64,000 nt of DNA from Iris pallida (taxonomy: Eukaryota > Streptophyta > Magnoliopsida > Asparagales > Iridaceae): assembly GCA_029216955.1 (NCBI GenBank), contig JANAVB010010791.1, positions 9,642,721 to 9,706,720 on the forward strand, in the 5' to 3' direction. Shown one piece after another: positions 32,903 through 45,023 of this stretch (the stretch's first letter is position 1; the number at the start of each line of letters is the position of its first letter). The position numbers and the translations under genes were made by a program. Below the pieces are notes generated by a model. It was not told where the DNA came from and searched no databases. It saw only the letters and a program-made list of their open reading frames with translations.

Positions 32903-35900
32903 TGTCACGACCCGCACCCACTGTGATGGTACGAATACGTAACGACGCCCAGCCTACGCCGCAGTGTCGGCGGTAGAGCGATGTCCTAGGTTACTAACTA
33001 ACCAGCAACTCACGCAATTATAATGTACTCATCATGATCAACTCCGAACGGAGGACAAGTATAAGATATTGTAACTCAATCACAGTCTAAGCACGATAAG
33101 ATAATCACAGAAGAATTAAACTAAGAATAGAAGGACAACTACTAAATAATAACAACTCTCAACAAATCTCAAATACTACACAAGTCTCAAATCTTCTACA
33201 ACAAGTTCAACATGAAAACAGATGCTAGTCTACTAAACTAAATCCCGATCACTCCTGAGTGTCGGGGCCAAAGGTACTCATCCCGTCTCCAGGTCCATAA
33301 TATGTAGGGCATGTATCCTGAAGGCAATCATCTGTAAAATTTCAACAGGACCAGTCAGGACAGGAACGAGTACAACTCATCAGGAAATCCCAAGTAAATG
33401 ACAGAGAACTATAAAGCAGTTATAAACAGTTTTATTGTTGAATATGGCAGTTTATAATTTAGGTTGTGGCATAGAGAAGCAGTAAGATACAAGGAAAGTA
33501 AAGTAACTAAAACAAGAGAAGAATGATGGCAATGAAGACTGTAAAATAAATCTAGCTGAACTAGAGCAACATGATATAAGTCCAGAATGTAAATGTAAAC
33601 AAGTACAAAATCTAAGTAAATCCAGACAACATGAATCTGATACCATGTGGTTCCAGTACAAGATGAGTCCGGTATAAGGTGAGTCCAGTTGGTGATCAAA
33701 GGTTCCAGGGTGAGTCCAGTCTATACTCTAACAGTGTGTTTTAAAATATCGAGATCGACATGTGAACGGCTGTAGGTAATACGGCATATCACACACCTGG
33801 CCGGGTGTGAGATGGCTATCATTCCAGTATAATTCCAAGGGAGTGGTTCTAGTATTTGGGTATGTTCACATGCCTATTCCAATATTTTCCCGCCCAGCAA
33901 GTACAAGTGAATCATAATCCGACACAAAATAGTATAAGTCCAACCAGTACACGGATGGTTCCAGTAAATGATTCCAGGGTGGTTCCAGTATTTGGTTCCA
34001 GTAGGTGGTTCCAGTAAATAGAGGCCAGACTTAAATAAGTGAGTGTCGCATGAAATGGATCCAGTAATATCAAATCGTGTTTGTAACAGAGAATCAGATA
34101 GAACTACCTACAACTGAAATATAGTAAACGACAAGTAAATGGAAGAACTATCAGAGAATGTACTCGCCTGATACTCTGAAAAGAGTAGTGTAATGTCAGA
34201 TGTCTGCACCGAAGTTACAATGTCCTAAATAGAACAGTACAGGTTATAATGTGCTTATAATAAGACAAATGAAGTCTATAATGCAATCTACATGATTTCT
34301 AGGTCAATCTAGGTCAAAGTCAACTCTAAGTCAAACTTGGTCGACTGTCTAGGTCAAACTAGGTCCAAGTCAAACTTGGTCAACTCTGGGTCGACCCAAG
34401 TCAACTACAATAGTCAAACTTGGTCAATACTAGTCTAGTCAAGTCTCACTAGGCCTACCCAGCCTATTCTAGCAAGCACACCCAATTTCTAGGCTATACA
34501 AGCCAACCACACTCCTACACTGGCATTCAAGCCAGAAACACAGGTTTATGAGCCATAGGCTATATGCCTAGGCTAATCACATAGGGATACACCCAAGTGC
34601 AATGTGCCATGCATATAGGCTATAGGCCATATAGGCTATATCACACATATTGTATATACATTACATTAATATAATATCACACATATTCACCACATTATTA
34701 TCAAGCATATAGATATATATACATACATAAAGTGAATAGAGAGAGAGGTGTAATGGCATGTGTCATGGCAAGGTTGAATGTGTTAGAGAGGGATGTGGGT
34801 GTGTGTATGAGCATGATACAGTGCAATGTGTGTAGGCTAGGTGTATATATCAATGTGTGTGTGTGTGTATAGTGGTGTCTCAGTTTCATTACATATGTGT
34901 GTGTGTCAATGGTGTTGGAAAAACCTGTGTGTGTGTGTAGTAGACAAGTGACATGAACAAATATGTGTGTGTGAATTTTCAGAAAACAGCAAATGAATAT
35001 GTGACAGTTCAACAGAATGTGTTCTCAGGAATTAATTGACAGTTTCATTAACCAATGTGCATAAGTCCTACAGTGAGCTAAACATGTGTGTGCATACCAT
35101 ATAGAAACTGTGTGTGTGTATATGTTAATAGGGTTTAAAGTGAAACTGTTCTCAGGATTTTAGATAGGTGTGTGTACATAATACTCTCAGATTTTGAAAT
35201 GTGTGTGTGTAGAGTGTGATATGGAAAAACAGTACAACATGACCCTGTGTACCATAGCAGTGAAGTGCACTTGTGGTACACTATTGTGTGACAGTTAGTT
35301 CATTAAAAAAAGATTAGTGTAATGTAGGGAATTCTATATTAATTTAACAGTTCAAACAATGAACTCAAAGTCCCAACTCCCATACCAACCAAATCGAAAT
35401 CATTCAAAACCCCAAACTCGAAATAAATCATCCAATAACCTATACCACATATCATTTGAACCCCAAACTGAAATCAAGATCAGTTAAATCAAGGAATAAA
35501 AGGAAAACAGTATTAAATTCCTATTTTGGTATCAGTCCACACCAAACTCGAGAACTATATCAATCCTCTAAAACAATTTCAACTAACCCTTAACAACTGA
35601 ACCCCTACTCAGGTTCTCAGGAAGACAGAACCATGATCAATGTGAAATCAGTGTGCAAAGTTATCAGGAAAAAGGAAATTAAATTCAGAATTCAATGGAC
35701 TGCATATAGTATCAGTCCATTCAATTTCGAAACCCATTCAAATCTTAAAATTCCATTACTTGAGCACGAAACCTATTCTATCATACCAAACATATCTAGC
35801 TGAACTAATACATATGTGGGAAATCAATTTATGGAAATTAAACATTACAAATCAATTGAAAAATACAACCCAACTTTCAGAAACTGAACAATGCACTGTA

Positions 35901-37760
35901 TCAGAAAATAGGACAGTTCATATACATATCGAAATCCCATTCAAAGAGCAAAACCTGAATCTAACATGAAATACCCAACTAGAAGCATCCATTACACATG
36001 TAGGAATCAATTTAGTGATTCAAAACATCATCTAAAATAGATTAAAAAGGAAATCAATTCAGAAATTTCGAAATAAAAATATGGTATCAGTGATATGGGG
36101 AAACTGAAATTTAAAAACCCAAACATCACAATAATCCTAAAATATTGGCTGGTAAATCATAACAAACATGTGCACGTGTCGTGACACTCGTTCGTGTCCC
36201 ACCAAGTGGACACGAGCGTGTCCAAACCACTCCAACACTCACAGATGCACAGGACAGTGCGCTGCGTCGTGTACGCATGCACACATGTCCTACGCGTGAC
36301 ACGGGGCACGACACGACTCATGCTCGTGCCCATGTGTTCGCCACATATAGGGCTACACATGTATGTCCCTGCACCATGTCCAAGTGTCGTCGACGTGTCG
36401 ATACGAGGCCGTATCAGTGCTTGTTTTCACACGCGTGCAGCACAGGCAAGGATCGGTGCGATCGAGTTTTCTCTCGATCCACTCGATCAATTTGCCTCAA
36501 ATTTTGTGTACAGTGTGTCAGTGATTGCACACACGTGTCCCCCAAAATTTTTCCATGAAAATCCGTGTCGTGTCCTATAGGACACTCGGGCAGCAGGGGA
36601 CTGCACGAGGCCTGTGTTGTGTCCCGTGCATGGGGTGCGTGTCCATTTTGGACACAAAAATCCCCTAAATTCGTGCTCAGTGTTCAACACAATGAATCTA
36701 CACATCAAGAGCTTCAAAATCATGTAATTAATTTAGCAAAAATCGAAAATAAAATCCTTAGAGGCATTTCATCGAACACCTAACATACACTACGACACGT
36801 GTCCGATACGGACACCAAACGAACACGAAATCCACCCAAATTCGGGGTACAGCTAGGGGACACCTAAACCTAGCCTAATATGCGAAGAAATCATAATAAT
36901 AATGCAATTTAAAGGGTTTTACCTATATGTGCATTTTGCAAGAAAATACTTCAAATGGGGGGTGTTCTTCTTGTTGGCCAAATGCTCCAAATGAGCCCAA
37001 AGCTGATATTAACCTCCAGAATTATAAAATATACAGAAATTAGAACCTATTGCAAAAGACTAGGATTAAAAAGGAATTAAAATGGATTTATGGGGATTTT
37101 TGGAAGGGGGACAATACCTTTTCTTTTCTCCAAGTGTTGGAATGATAAAAAAAGGCAAGCCCTAATGAATAAGTGTTTAAATAGGGTGGGGATCCCTATG
37201 TGGCTGGTCATTTAGGATTTGGTTAGGGTTAGGGCTTCTAGTTATGGGCCATGGGCCAAGTCATAAGTCATTGAGTCATGAAATCATAAGTCATTTCATT
37301 AAACCATAAATCATGAAATGATTTCACTCAAACTAATCCTCATATTCCAAAATTAGTCTCTAATGACTAAAAGTAGGTTAACCTAAGTTAGACTAGGGTT
37401 ACCATAGATAGGGTTAGGTTCTAGGCTAGTCCACTAGGTCTCAACAAGTCAAAGTCAACTAGAATTCACCAATTCATTAAATTAATTAAAAAATTCAAAT
37501 AAGCCAAAATGATCAAATTACTCCTAGGCTAAAAATGATAATTAAATCATCCTAATGACATAGTTAGGCTCTAGGTCATGCATTCACTAGGGTTTCACTG
37601 ACAGCACATCAAAATCACAAGTCATGACTCAAAGCAGTTTTTAAATAGTTTAAAAATTATTAAAAAATCACCAAAATCATAATGTGAATTAAATATCAAT
37701 AATAATTATTATAATTACAAAATTTCAAAAATACCCTCATCTGGAAAATTGGGTGTTACA
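32903..37760 (-). repeat. E4 3' LTR (4,858 bp)
   Basis: On the plus strand it runs from TGTCACGACCC to GGGTGTTACA. It holds GT-rich microsatellite tracts (about 34795-35215), a TTGAC/GTCAA cluster (34300-34440), a GACAC/GTGTC-rich part (36170-36660), the GTGTCCG dyad (36799-36815) and a TATA-like CTATTTAAAC (37175-37186, minus). Open frames such as 36181-36558 have no domains and are decayed or absent as genes. Confidence 0.93.
36799..36815. promoter_or_regulatory. Dyad GTGTCCG - ATA - CGGACAC in the E4 LTR
   Basis: Same core as in E1 at 1589-1605; the spacer reads TAT on the E4 coding strand. The second E4 copy is at 43418-43434. Confidence 0.6.
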
Positions 37761-37776
37761 ATCCTACCCCCTTAGA
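37761..37776 (-). promoter_or_regulatory. E4 polypurine tract
   Basis: Reading the minus strand, CTAAGGGGGTAGGAT abuts the TGTAACACCC terminus of the 3' LTR. It is preceded by TTTCGAGGACGAAATT, as in E3. Confidence 0.8.
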
Positions 37777-37910
37777 AAAATTTCGTCCTCGAAATTAAAA
37801 TGATCGCACCCTTCTAGGTCAAACCCAAACAATCAAGGTCAAGAGATAATCATGCAAACAAAATCTTACTGGTCGTGATTCCACAGTCTCGAACAGGGTA
37901 GCTACACTAT
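37777..37910 (-). other. E4 3' untranslated tail
   Basis: Short sequence between the gag stop and the PPT. Only its last 30 or so bases resemble the 3' tail of E1. The pol genes are missing at this junction. Confidence 0.6.
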
Positions 37911-39257
37911 CTAGCAATCACAAACAATATCCTGGCAGGTACTAAGGGAATCACACAGGAAAGTGGAGAGGAAGAATGAGAAGGACAAACCTGCTAACCC
38001 ATCACCTGCAGCGTCGGTCTCCTCGACCGCCATCGCAAAAGCTCTACCCCTCTGGTGCTGAGCTACAGGTGGCCTAGCTCCCTCATAAGGAGGTACAACG
38101 GGATAATCTATCATCTTGTGAGTACCAGACCCACAGAACAGACAAACCTTCAGCCTCCTCCTATAAGACTCCCAAACATGCTCTGCCTTCCTGCAGTAGG
38201 CACAAGTCGGCACCCCGCGGTCCTGTCCTCTATGCTGATGTTGTGCCTGTTGTACTCTCACTGGTGCCTGTGCCTGCTGAATCTGCACGTGAGGCCTCTT
38301 GGCCTGACCTCCGCTGCTGCTACCACCCTGGGAGTCCCGACCCCTCTTCAGCTTCAACCCTAGGTCGTCCTCCGCTGCCATTGCCCCAGAAAATATCTCC
38401 GCAAAGGTAGCGTTCCGGTCGCTCTTAGTCAACGACCGAACCTCCCTAATCAAACCTCGGCGAAACTTCCTTGCCTTCGTCTTCTTAGTCAAGTCATCTA
38501 TGAACCGGGCCAATCGACAAAACTCCTCGGCATACTAAGCTATTGTCTGGTTTCCCTGAACCAGACCCTCAAACTGTGCCTCTATGCCTCCCAAGGCCAT
38601 ATCAGGAAAGAACTGCTCCTTGAACAGTTCCTTGAACTGGGCCCAAGTCTGGCCCTCAACTCCCACCCTGGGATCTGTCTGGTACCACGCACGAGCTAAG
38701 TCCTGCATCTGACTGCATGTCGCCTCGATATGGAGTCGATTTGGTATCTCTGCCAGCCTGAATATCTCTTCGATATGCTCTATCTAGTCGTCTGCGTAAT
38801 GAATGCCCTCTGTGCCCAGGAACTCTCTAGGATGCATCTTCTGAAAATCCTGGATATTATTTTCCTTCCGGTAAGGCTGCTGCTGCTCCCCCCGAGCAGT
38901 CACCATCTCTACTGTAGTACGAACCAGCTGGTGGGCCTCGTCAATCCCCTGACGATAATCGGCAGTCTGTCGCTGCTGCTGCTGCTGGTGAGATGCCAGA
39001 ATCCTCTCCACGAAAGAAAATAGATGAGCAGCATCTACCATCTCCGCAGGTGGAGGCTGCTGCTGTGGAAGGATCTCGGGAAGCACCGGACTCTGCCTCC
39101 CAGCTGATAGAGGTGCTCCTCCGAAAGTTGTTGAAACACCCACCCCAGCTGGCATGACTGGGGCTGCGGTACCAGAAGCTGGCTGCTGAAGGTGAGAGGT
39201 GGCAGACCCCTTTGCAGCGGCTGCTGTACCAGAGCGATATGATCGTATCTCCACCAT
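37911..39257 (-). pseudogene. gag: E4 gag, two in-frame stops, fused to a short unrelated tail
   Basis: Reads from ATG 39255-39257 (MVEIRSYRSG) to the stop at 37911-37913. The gag domain is closely similar to that of E1 (MHPREFLGTEG, then DLARAWYQTDPRVG). TAG at 38784-38786 replaces the Trp codon of E1 (ADDW), and TAG at 38535-38537 replaces Glu. Two zinc knuckles (CAYCRKAEH and CLFCGSGTH) both end in Tyr where Cys is expected. Homology to E1 stops after AMAVEE..GLAG, just before the protease would begin. About 27 residues with a Ser/Phe/Cys-rich composition then close the frame. The deletion therefore falls at the gag-protease border. Confidence 0.92.
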
Positions 39258-39498
39258 CCTGAAGACAGATCGAAAAGGAAGTCAATACTGAGCAGGAATC
39301 GATAAAATCAAAGGAGGACAGTTTATTTCAAAGAAGACAATCAGTAAGATATGTAGATGGCATGAATTGAAGCAGAATTTTTCCTAACTGTGATTGAGCG
39401 CCTCTCCGTTAAAGCCTATCTCTCAATCCTATTGCAGGCTCGCGGCAGTACAACTAAGTCGCCGTACTACCACGATATCGTACTAATGCGACTCTCGA
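39258..39498 (-). other. E4 leader between PBS and gag
   Basis: Untranslated leader of about 240 bases, T-rich on the minus strand, ending TCTTCAGG before the gag ATG, like the E1 and E2 leaders. Confidence 0.6.
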
Positions 39499-39514
39499 CC
39501 TGCATGGGCCACCA
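39497..39514 (-). promoter_or_regulatory. E4 primer-binding site, tRNA-Ile type
   Basis: The plus strand reads GACCTGCATGGGCCACCA, so the element strand has TGGTGGCCCATGCAGGTC nine bases after the 5' LTR. It is identical to the E1 site. Confidence 0.88.
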
Positions 39515-39523
39515 CTAAAAACG

Positions 39524-42500
39524 TGTCACGACCCGTACCCACTGCAAGGGTACAAATACGTAACGACGCCCAGCCTACGCCGCAGTGTCGGCGGTAGAGC
39601 GCTGTCCTAGGTTACTAACTAACCAGCAACTCACGCAATTATAATGTACTCATCATGATCAACTCCGAACGGAGGACAAGTATAAGATATTGTAACTCAA
39701 TCACAGTCTAAGCACGATAAGATAATCACAGGAGAATTAAACTAAGAATAGGACAACTACTAAATAATAACAACTCTCAACAAATCTCAAATACTACACA
39801 AGTCTCAAATCTTCTACAACAAGTTCAACATGAAAACAGATGCTAGTCTACTAAACTAAATCCCGATCACTCCTGAGTGTCGGGGCCAAAGGTAGTCATC
39901 CCGTCTCCGGGTCCATAATATGTAGGGCATGTATCCTCAGGGCAATCATCTGTAAAATTTCAACAGGTCCAGTCAGGACAGGAACGAGTACAACTCATCA
40001 AGAAATCCCAAGTAAATGACAGAGAACTATAAAGCAGTTATAAACAGTTTTATTGATGAATATGGCAGTTTATAATTTAGGTTGTGGCATAGAGAAGCTG
40101 TAAGATACAAGGAAAGTAAAGTAACTAAAATAAGAGAAGAATGATGGCAATAAAGACTGTAAAATAAATCTAGCTGAACTAGAGCAACATAATATAAGTC
40201 CAGAATGTAAATGTAAACAAGTGCAAAACCCAAGTAAATCCAGACAACATGAATCTGATACCAGGTGGTTCCAGTACAAGATGAGTCCGGTATAAGGTGA
40301 GTCCAGTTGGTGATCAAAGGTTCCAGGATGAGTCCAGCCTATACTCTAACAGTTTGTTTTAAAATATCGGGATCGACATGTGAACGGCTGTAGGTAATAC
40401 GGCACATCACACACCTGGCCGGGTGTGAGATGGCTATCATTCCAGTATAATTCCAAGGGAGTGGTTCCAGTATTTGGGTATGTTCACATGCCTATTCCAA
40501 TATTTTCTCGCCCAGCAAGTACAAGTGAATCCATAATCCGACACAAAATAGTATAAGTCCAACCAGTACACGGATGGTTCCAGTAAATGATTCCAGGGTG
40601 GTTCCAGTATTTGGTTCCAGTAGGTGGTTCCAGTAAATAGAGGCTAGACTTAAATAAGTGAGTGTCGCATGAAATAGATCCAGTAATATCAAATCGTGTT
40701 TGTAACAGAGAATCAGATAGAACTAGCTACAACTAAAATATAGTAAACGACAAATAAATGGAAGAACTATCAGAGAATGTACTCGCCTGATACTCTGAAA
40801 AGAGTAGTGTAATGTCAGATGTCTGCACCGGAGTCACATTGTCCTAAATAGAATAGTACAGGTTATAATGTGCTTATAATAAGACAAATGAAATCTATGA
40901 TACAATCTACATGATTTCTAGGTCAATCTATGTCAAAGTCAACTCTAAGTCAAACTTGGTCGACTGTCTAGGTCAAACTAGGTCCAAGTCAAACTTGGTC
41001 AACTCTGGGTCGACCCAAGTCAACTACAATAGTCAAACTTGGTCAATACTGGTCTAGTCAAGTCTCACTAGGCCTACCCAGCCTATTCTAGCAAGCACAC
41101 CCAATTTCTAGGCTATACAAGCCAACCACACTCCTACACTGGCATTCAAGCCAGAAACACAGGTTTATGAGCCATAGGCTATATGCCTAGGCTAATCACA
41201 TAGGGATACACCCAAGTGCAATGTGACATACATATAGGCCATAGGCTATATAGGCTATATCACACATATTGTATATACATTATATTAATATAATATCACA
41301 CATATTTACCATATTATTATCAAGCATATAGATATATATATACATACATAAAGTGAATAGAGAGAGAGGGGTAATGGCATGTGTCATGGCAAGGTTGAAT
41401 GTGTTAGAGAGGGATGTGGGTGTGTGTATGAGCATGATACAGTATAATGTGTGTAGGCTAGGTGTATATATCAATGTGTGTGTGTGTGTATAGTGGTGTC
41501 TCAGTTTCATTACATATGTGTGTGTGTCAATGGTGTAGGAAAAACCTGTGTGTGTGTAGTGGACAAGTGACATGAACAAATGTGTGTGTGTGAATTTCCA
41601 GAAAACAGTAAATGAATATGTGACAGTTCAACACAATGTGTTCTCAGGAATTAATTGACAGTTTCATTAACCAATGTGCATAAGTCCTACTGTGAGCTAA
41701 ACATGTGTGTGCATACCATATAGAAACTGTGTGTGTGTATATGTTAATAGGGTTTAAAGTAAAACTGTTCACAGGATTTTAGATAGGTGTGTGTACATAA
41801 TACTCTCAGATTTTGAAATGTGTGTGTGTAGAGTGTGATATGGAAAAATAGTGCAACGTGACCCTGTGTACCATAGCAGTGAAGTGCACTTGTGGTACAC
41901 TATTGTGTGACAGTTAGTTCATTAAAAATAGATTAGTGTAATGTAGGGAATTCCATATTAATTTAACAGTTCAAACAATGAACTCAAAGTCCCAACTCCC
42001 ATACCAACCAAATCGAAATCATTCAAAACCCCAAACTCGAAATAAATCATGAAATAACCTATACCACATATCATTTGAACCCCAAACTGAAATCAAGATC
42101 AGTTAAATCAAGGAATAAAAGGAAAACAGTATTAAATTTCTGTTTTGGTATCAGTCCACACCAAACTCGAGAACTATATCAATCTTCTAAAATAATTTCA
42201 ACTAACCCTTAACAACTGAACCCCTACTCAGGTTCTCAGGAAGACAGAACCATGATCAATTTGAAATCAGTGTGCAAAGTTATCAGGAAAAAGGAAATTA
42301 AATTCAGAATTCAATGGACTGCATATAGTATCAGTCCATTCAATTTCGAAACCCATTCAAATCTTAAAATTCCATTACTTGATCACGAAACCTATTCTAT
42401 CATACCAAACCTATCTAACTGAACTAATACATATGTGGGAAATCAATTTATGGTAATTAAACATTACAAATCAGTTGAAAAATACAACCCAACTTTCAGA

Positions 42501-44378
42501 AACTGAACAATGCACTGTATCAGAAAATAGGACAGTTCATACACATATCGAAATCCCATTCAAAGAGCAAAACCTGAATCTAACATGAAATACCCAACTA
42601 GCAGCATCCATTACACATGTAGGAATCAATTTAGTGATTCAAAACAACATCTAAACAGATTAAAAAGGAAATCAATTCAGAAATTTCGAAATAAAAACAT
42701 AGTATCAGTGATATGGGGAAACTGAAATTTGAAAACCCAAACATCACAATAATCCCAAAATATTGGTTGGTAAATCATAACAAACATGTGCACGTGTCGT
42801 AACACTCGTTCGTGACCCACCAAGTGGACACGAGCATGTCCAAACCACTCCAACACTCACAGACGCACAGGACAGTGCGCTGCATCGTGCACGCATGTAC
42901 GCGTGTCCTGCGCGTGACACAGGACACGACATGACTCGTGCTCGTGCCCATGTGTTCGCCACATATAGGGCTACACGTGTATGCCCCTGCACCGTGTCCA
43001 AGTGTCGTCGACGTGTCGATACGAGGCAGTATCAGTGCGCATTTTCATACACGGGCAGCACGGGCAAGGATCGGTGCAATCGAGTTTTCTCTCGATCCAC
43101 TCGATCAATTCGCCTCAAATTTTGTGTGCAGTGTGTCAGTGATTGCACACACGTGTCCACCAAAAATTATGCCATGAAAATCTGTGTCGTGTCCTATAGG
43201 ACACTAGGGCAGCAGGGGACTGCACGAGGCCTGTACTGTGTCCCGTACATGGGGTGCGTGTCCATTTTGGACACGAAAATCCCCTAAATTCGTGCTCAGT
43301 GTTCAACACAATGAATCTACACATCAAGAGCTTAAAAATCATGTAATTAGTTTAGCAAAAATCGAAAATAAAATCCTTAGAGGCATTTCATCGAACACCT
43401 AACATACACTACGACACGTGTCCGATACGGACACCAAACGAACACAAAATCCACCCAAATTCGGGGTACAGCTAGGGGACACCTAAACCTAGCCTAATAT
43501 GAAAAGAAATCAAAATAATAATGCAATTTAAAGGGTTTTACCTATAGGTGCAATTTGTAAGAAAAGGCTTCAAATGGGGGGTGTTCTTCTTGTGGCCAAA
43601 TGCTCCAAATGAGCCCAAAACTGAGATTAACCTCCAGAATTATAAAATATACAGAAATTAGAACCTATTGCAAAAGACTAGGATTAAAAAGGAATTAAAA
43701 TGGATTTATGGGGATTTTTGGAAGGGAGACAATACCTTTTCTTTTCTCCAAGTGTTGGAATGATAAAAAGAGGCAAGCCATAATGAATAAGTGTTTAAAT
43801 AGGGTGGGGATCCCTATGTGGATAGTCATTTAGGGTTTGGTTAGGGTTAGGGCTTCTAGTTATGGGCCATGGGCCAAGTCATAAGTCATTGAGACATGAA
43901 ATCATAAGTCATTTTATTAAACCATAAATTATGAAATGATTTCACTCAAACTAATCCTCATATTCCAAAATTAGTCTCTAATGACTAAAAGTAGGTTAAC
44001 CTAAGTTAGACTAGGGTTACCATAGCTAGGGTTAGGTTCTAGGCTAGTCCACTAGGTCTCAACAAGTCAAAGTCAACTAGAATTCACCAATTCATTAAAT
44101 TAATTAAAAAATTCAAATAAGCCAAAATGATCAAATTACTCCTAGGCTAAAAATAATAATTAAATCATTCTAATGACATGGTTAGGCTCTAGGTCATGCA
44201 GTCACTAGGGTTTCACTGACAGCACATCAAAATCACAAGTCATGACTCAAAGCAGTTTTTAAATAATTTAAAAATTATTAAAAAATCACCAAAATCATAA
44301 TATAAATTAAATATCAATAATAATTATTATAATTACAAAATTTCAAAAATACCCACATCTGGAAAACTGGGTGTTACA
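39524..44378 (-). repeat. E4 5' LTR (4,855 bp)
   Basis: Runs from TGTCACGACCCGTACC to GGGTGTTACA on the plus strand, colinear with 32903-37760 with scattered differences. The same microsatellites, TTGAC cluster (40918-41060) and dyad (43418-43434) are present. Confidence 0.93.
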
Positions 44379-45023
44379 TAACCCGGAAGCTCCGCTGGAG
44401 ATACGGGTATGAGCCTCTCAGGTTGGCCACTATCGTTTTTGAACGTCATACGCTTAGGTCACTGGTACCCAAGTGGGGACTATACCAGATCCCATTTACA
44501 GCCATGGCTCATGCGACGAAAGGTTTGTTCTCATCTGCATGATTACTTTAGTATGGTTAGATTACCTTTTTGTAGTCTTGTCACTTTTTTTGATTGTGGC
44601 ATATTTTATATTCAGTATTTATATGGCATGTTTATTGCTTCTTGTTACGTCCCTCTGAGGACCTGATTATCTCGCCAGGTGTGTGCTCTTGTCTTTCGTA
44701 GGTTTTTTAGCCATGGCCATGATCGTCACTATTTCTTCGAGGATGATTGCACTTTGATCGTCTTCGCTTCGCTCGCCAAACTCTTTCTTTTATTGTGTAT
44801 TCCTTTTCATAGTTGGTAGTAGATTTTTCTCCGCCCAACGATTGTATACATGACAAATTCAAAGTTGCTTTTATATCATTATTTATCTTTGTGGATGAGA
44901 TTTAGTGCCTTGGTTACTGTATTTTACAGCTTATGTATACATACGACGGTCCATATACTTCGTATGTATACAGCTGGCATGATTACGTTCTAGTCCTACG
45001 TATTTTGGGACTGGGGCGTTATA
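44379..45023 (+). repeat. E3 LTR2, second part
   Basis: Starts with the right TSD copy TAACC and continues CGGAAGCTCCGC, as in LTR3 at 51041 onward. It ends CTGGGGCGTTATA, where LTR3 has CTGGGCATTACA, so the terminal CA is mutated to TA. Small frames (44409-44666) recur in LTR3 without a known domain. Confidence 0.9.

Larger units (their letters stand above)
32903..44378 (-). mobile_element. E4: gag-only LTR retrotransposon with very large LTRs
   Basis: LTRs are 32903-37760 (3' LTR) and 39524-44378 (5' LTR), about 4.86 kb each. The internal region is only 1,763 bp and holds a PBS, gag and PPT. Protease, RT, RNase H and integrase are absent. This matches the TR-GAG class of non-autonomous elements, though with unusually large LTRs. 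It needs pol in trans, presumably from an E1/E2-like element, whose gag it closely resembles. It lies in LTR2 of E3. Confidence 0.93.

Noticed and set aside
36181..36580. Overlapping 125- and 128-codon frames in the E4 LTR
   Set aside because: They fall in a GACAC/GTGTC-rich part of the LTR, overlap each other in two frames, and the second E4 LTR carries only altered versions. No protein family is recognised.
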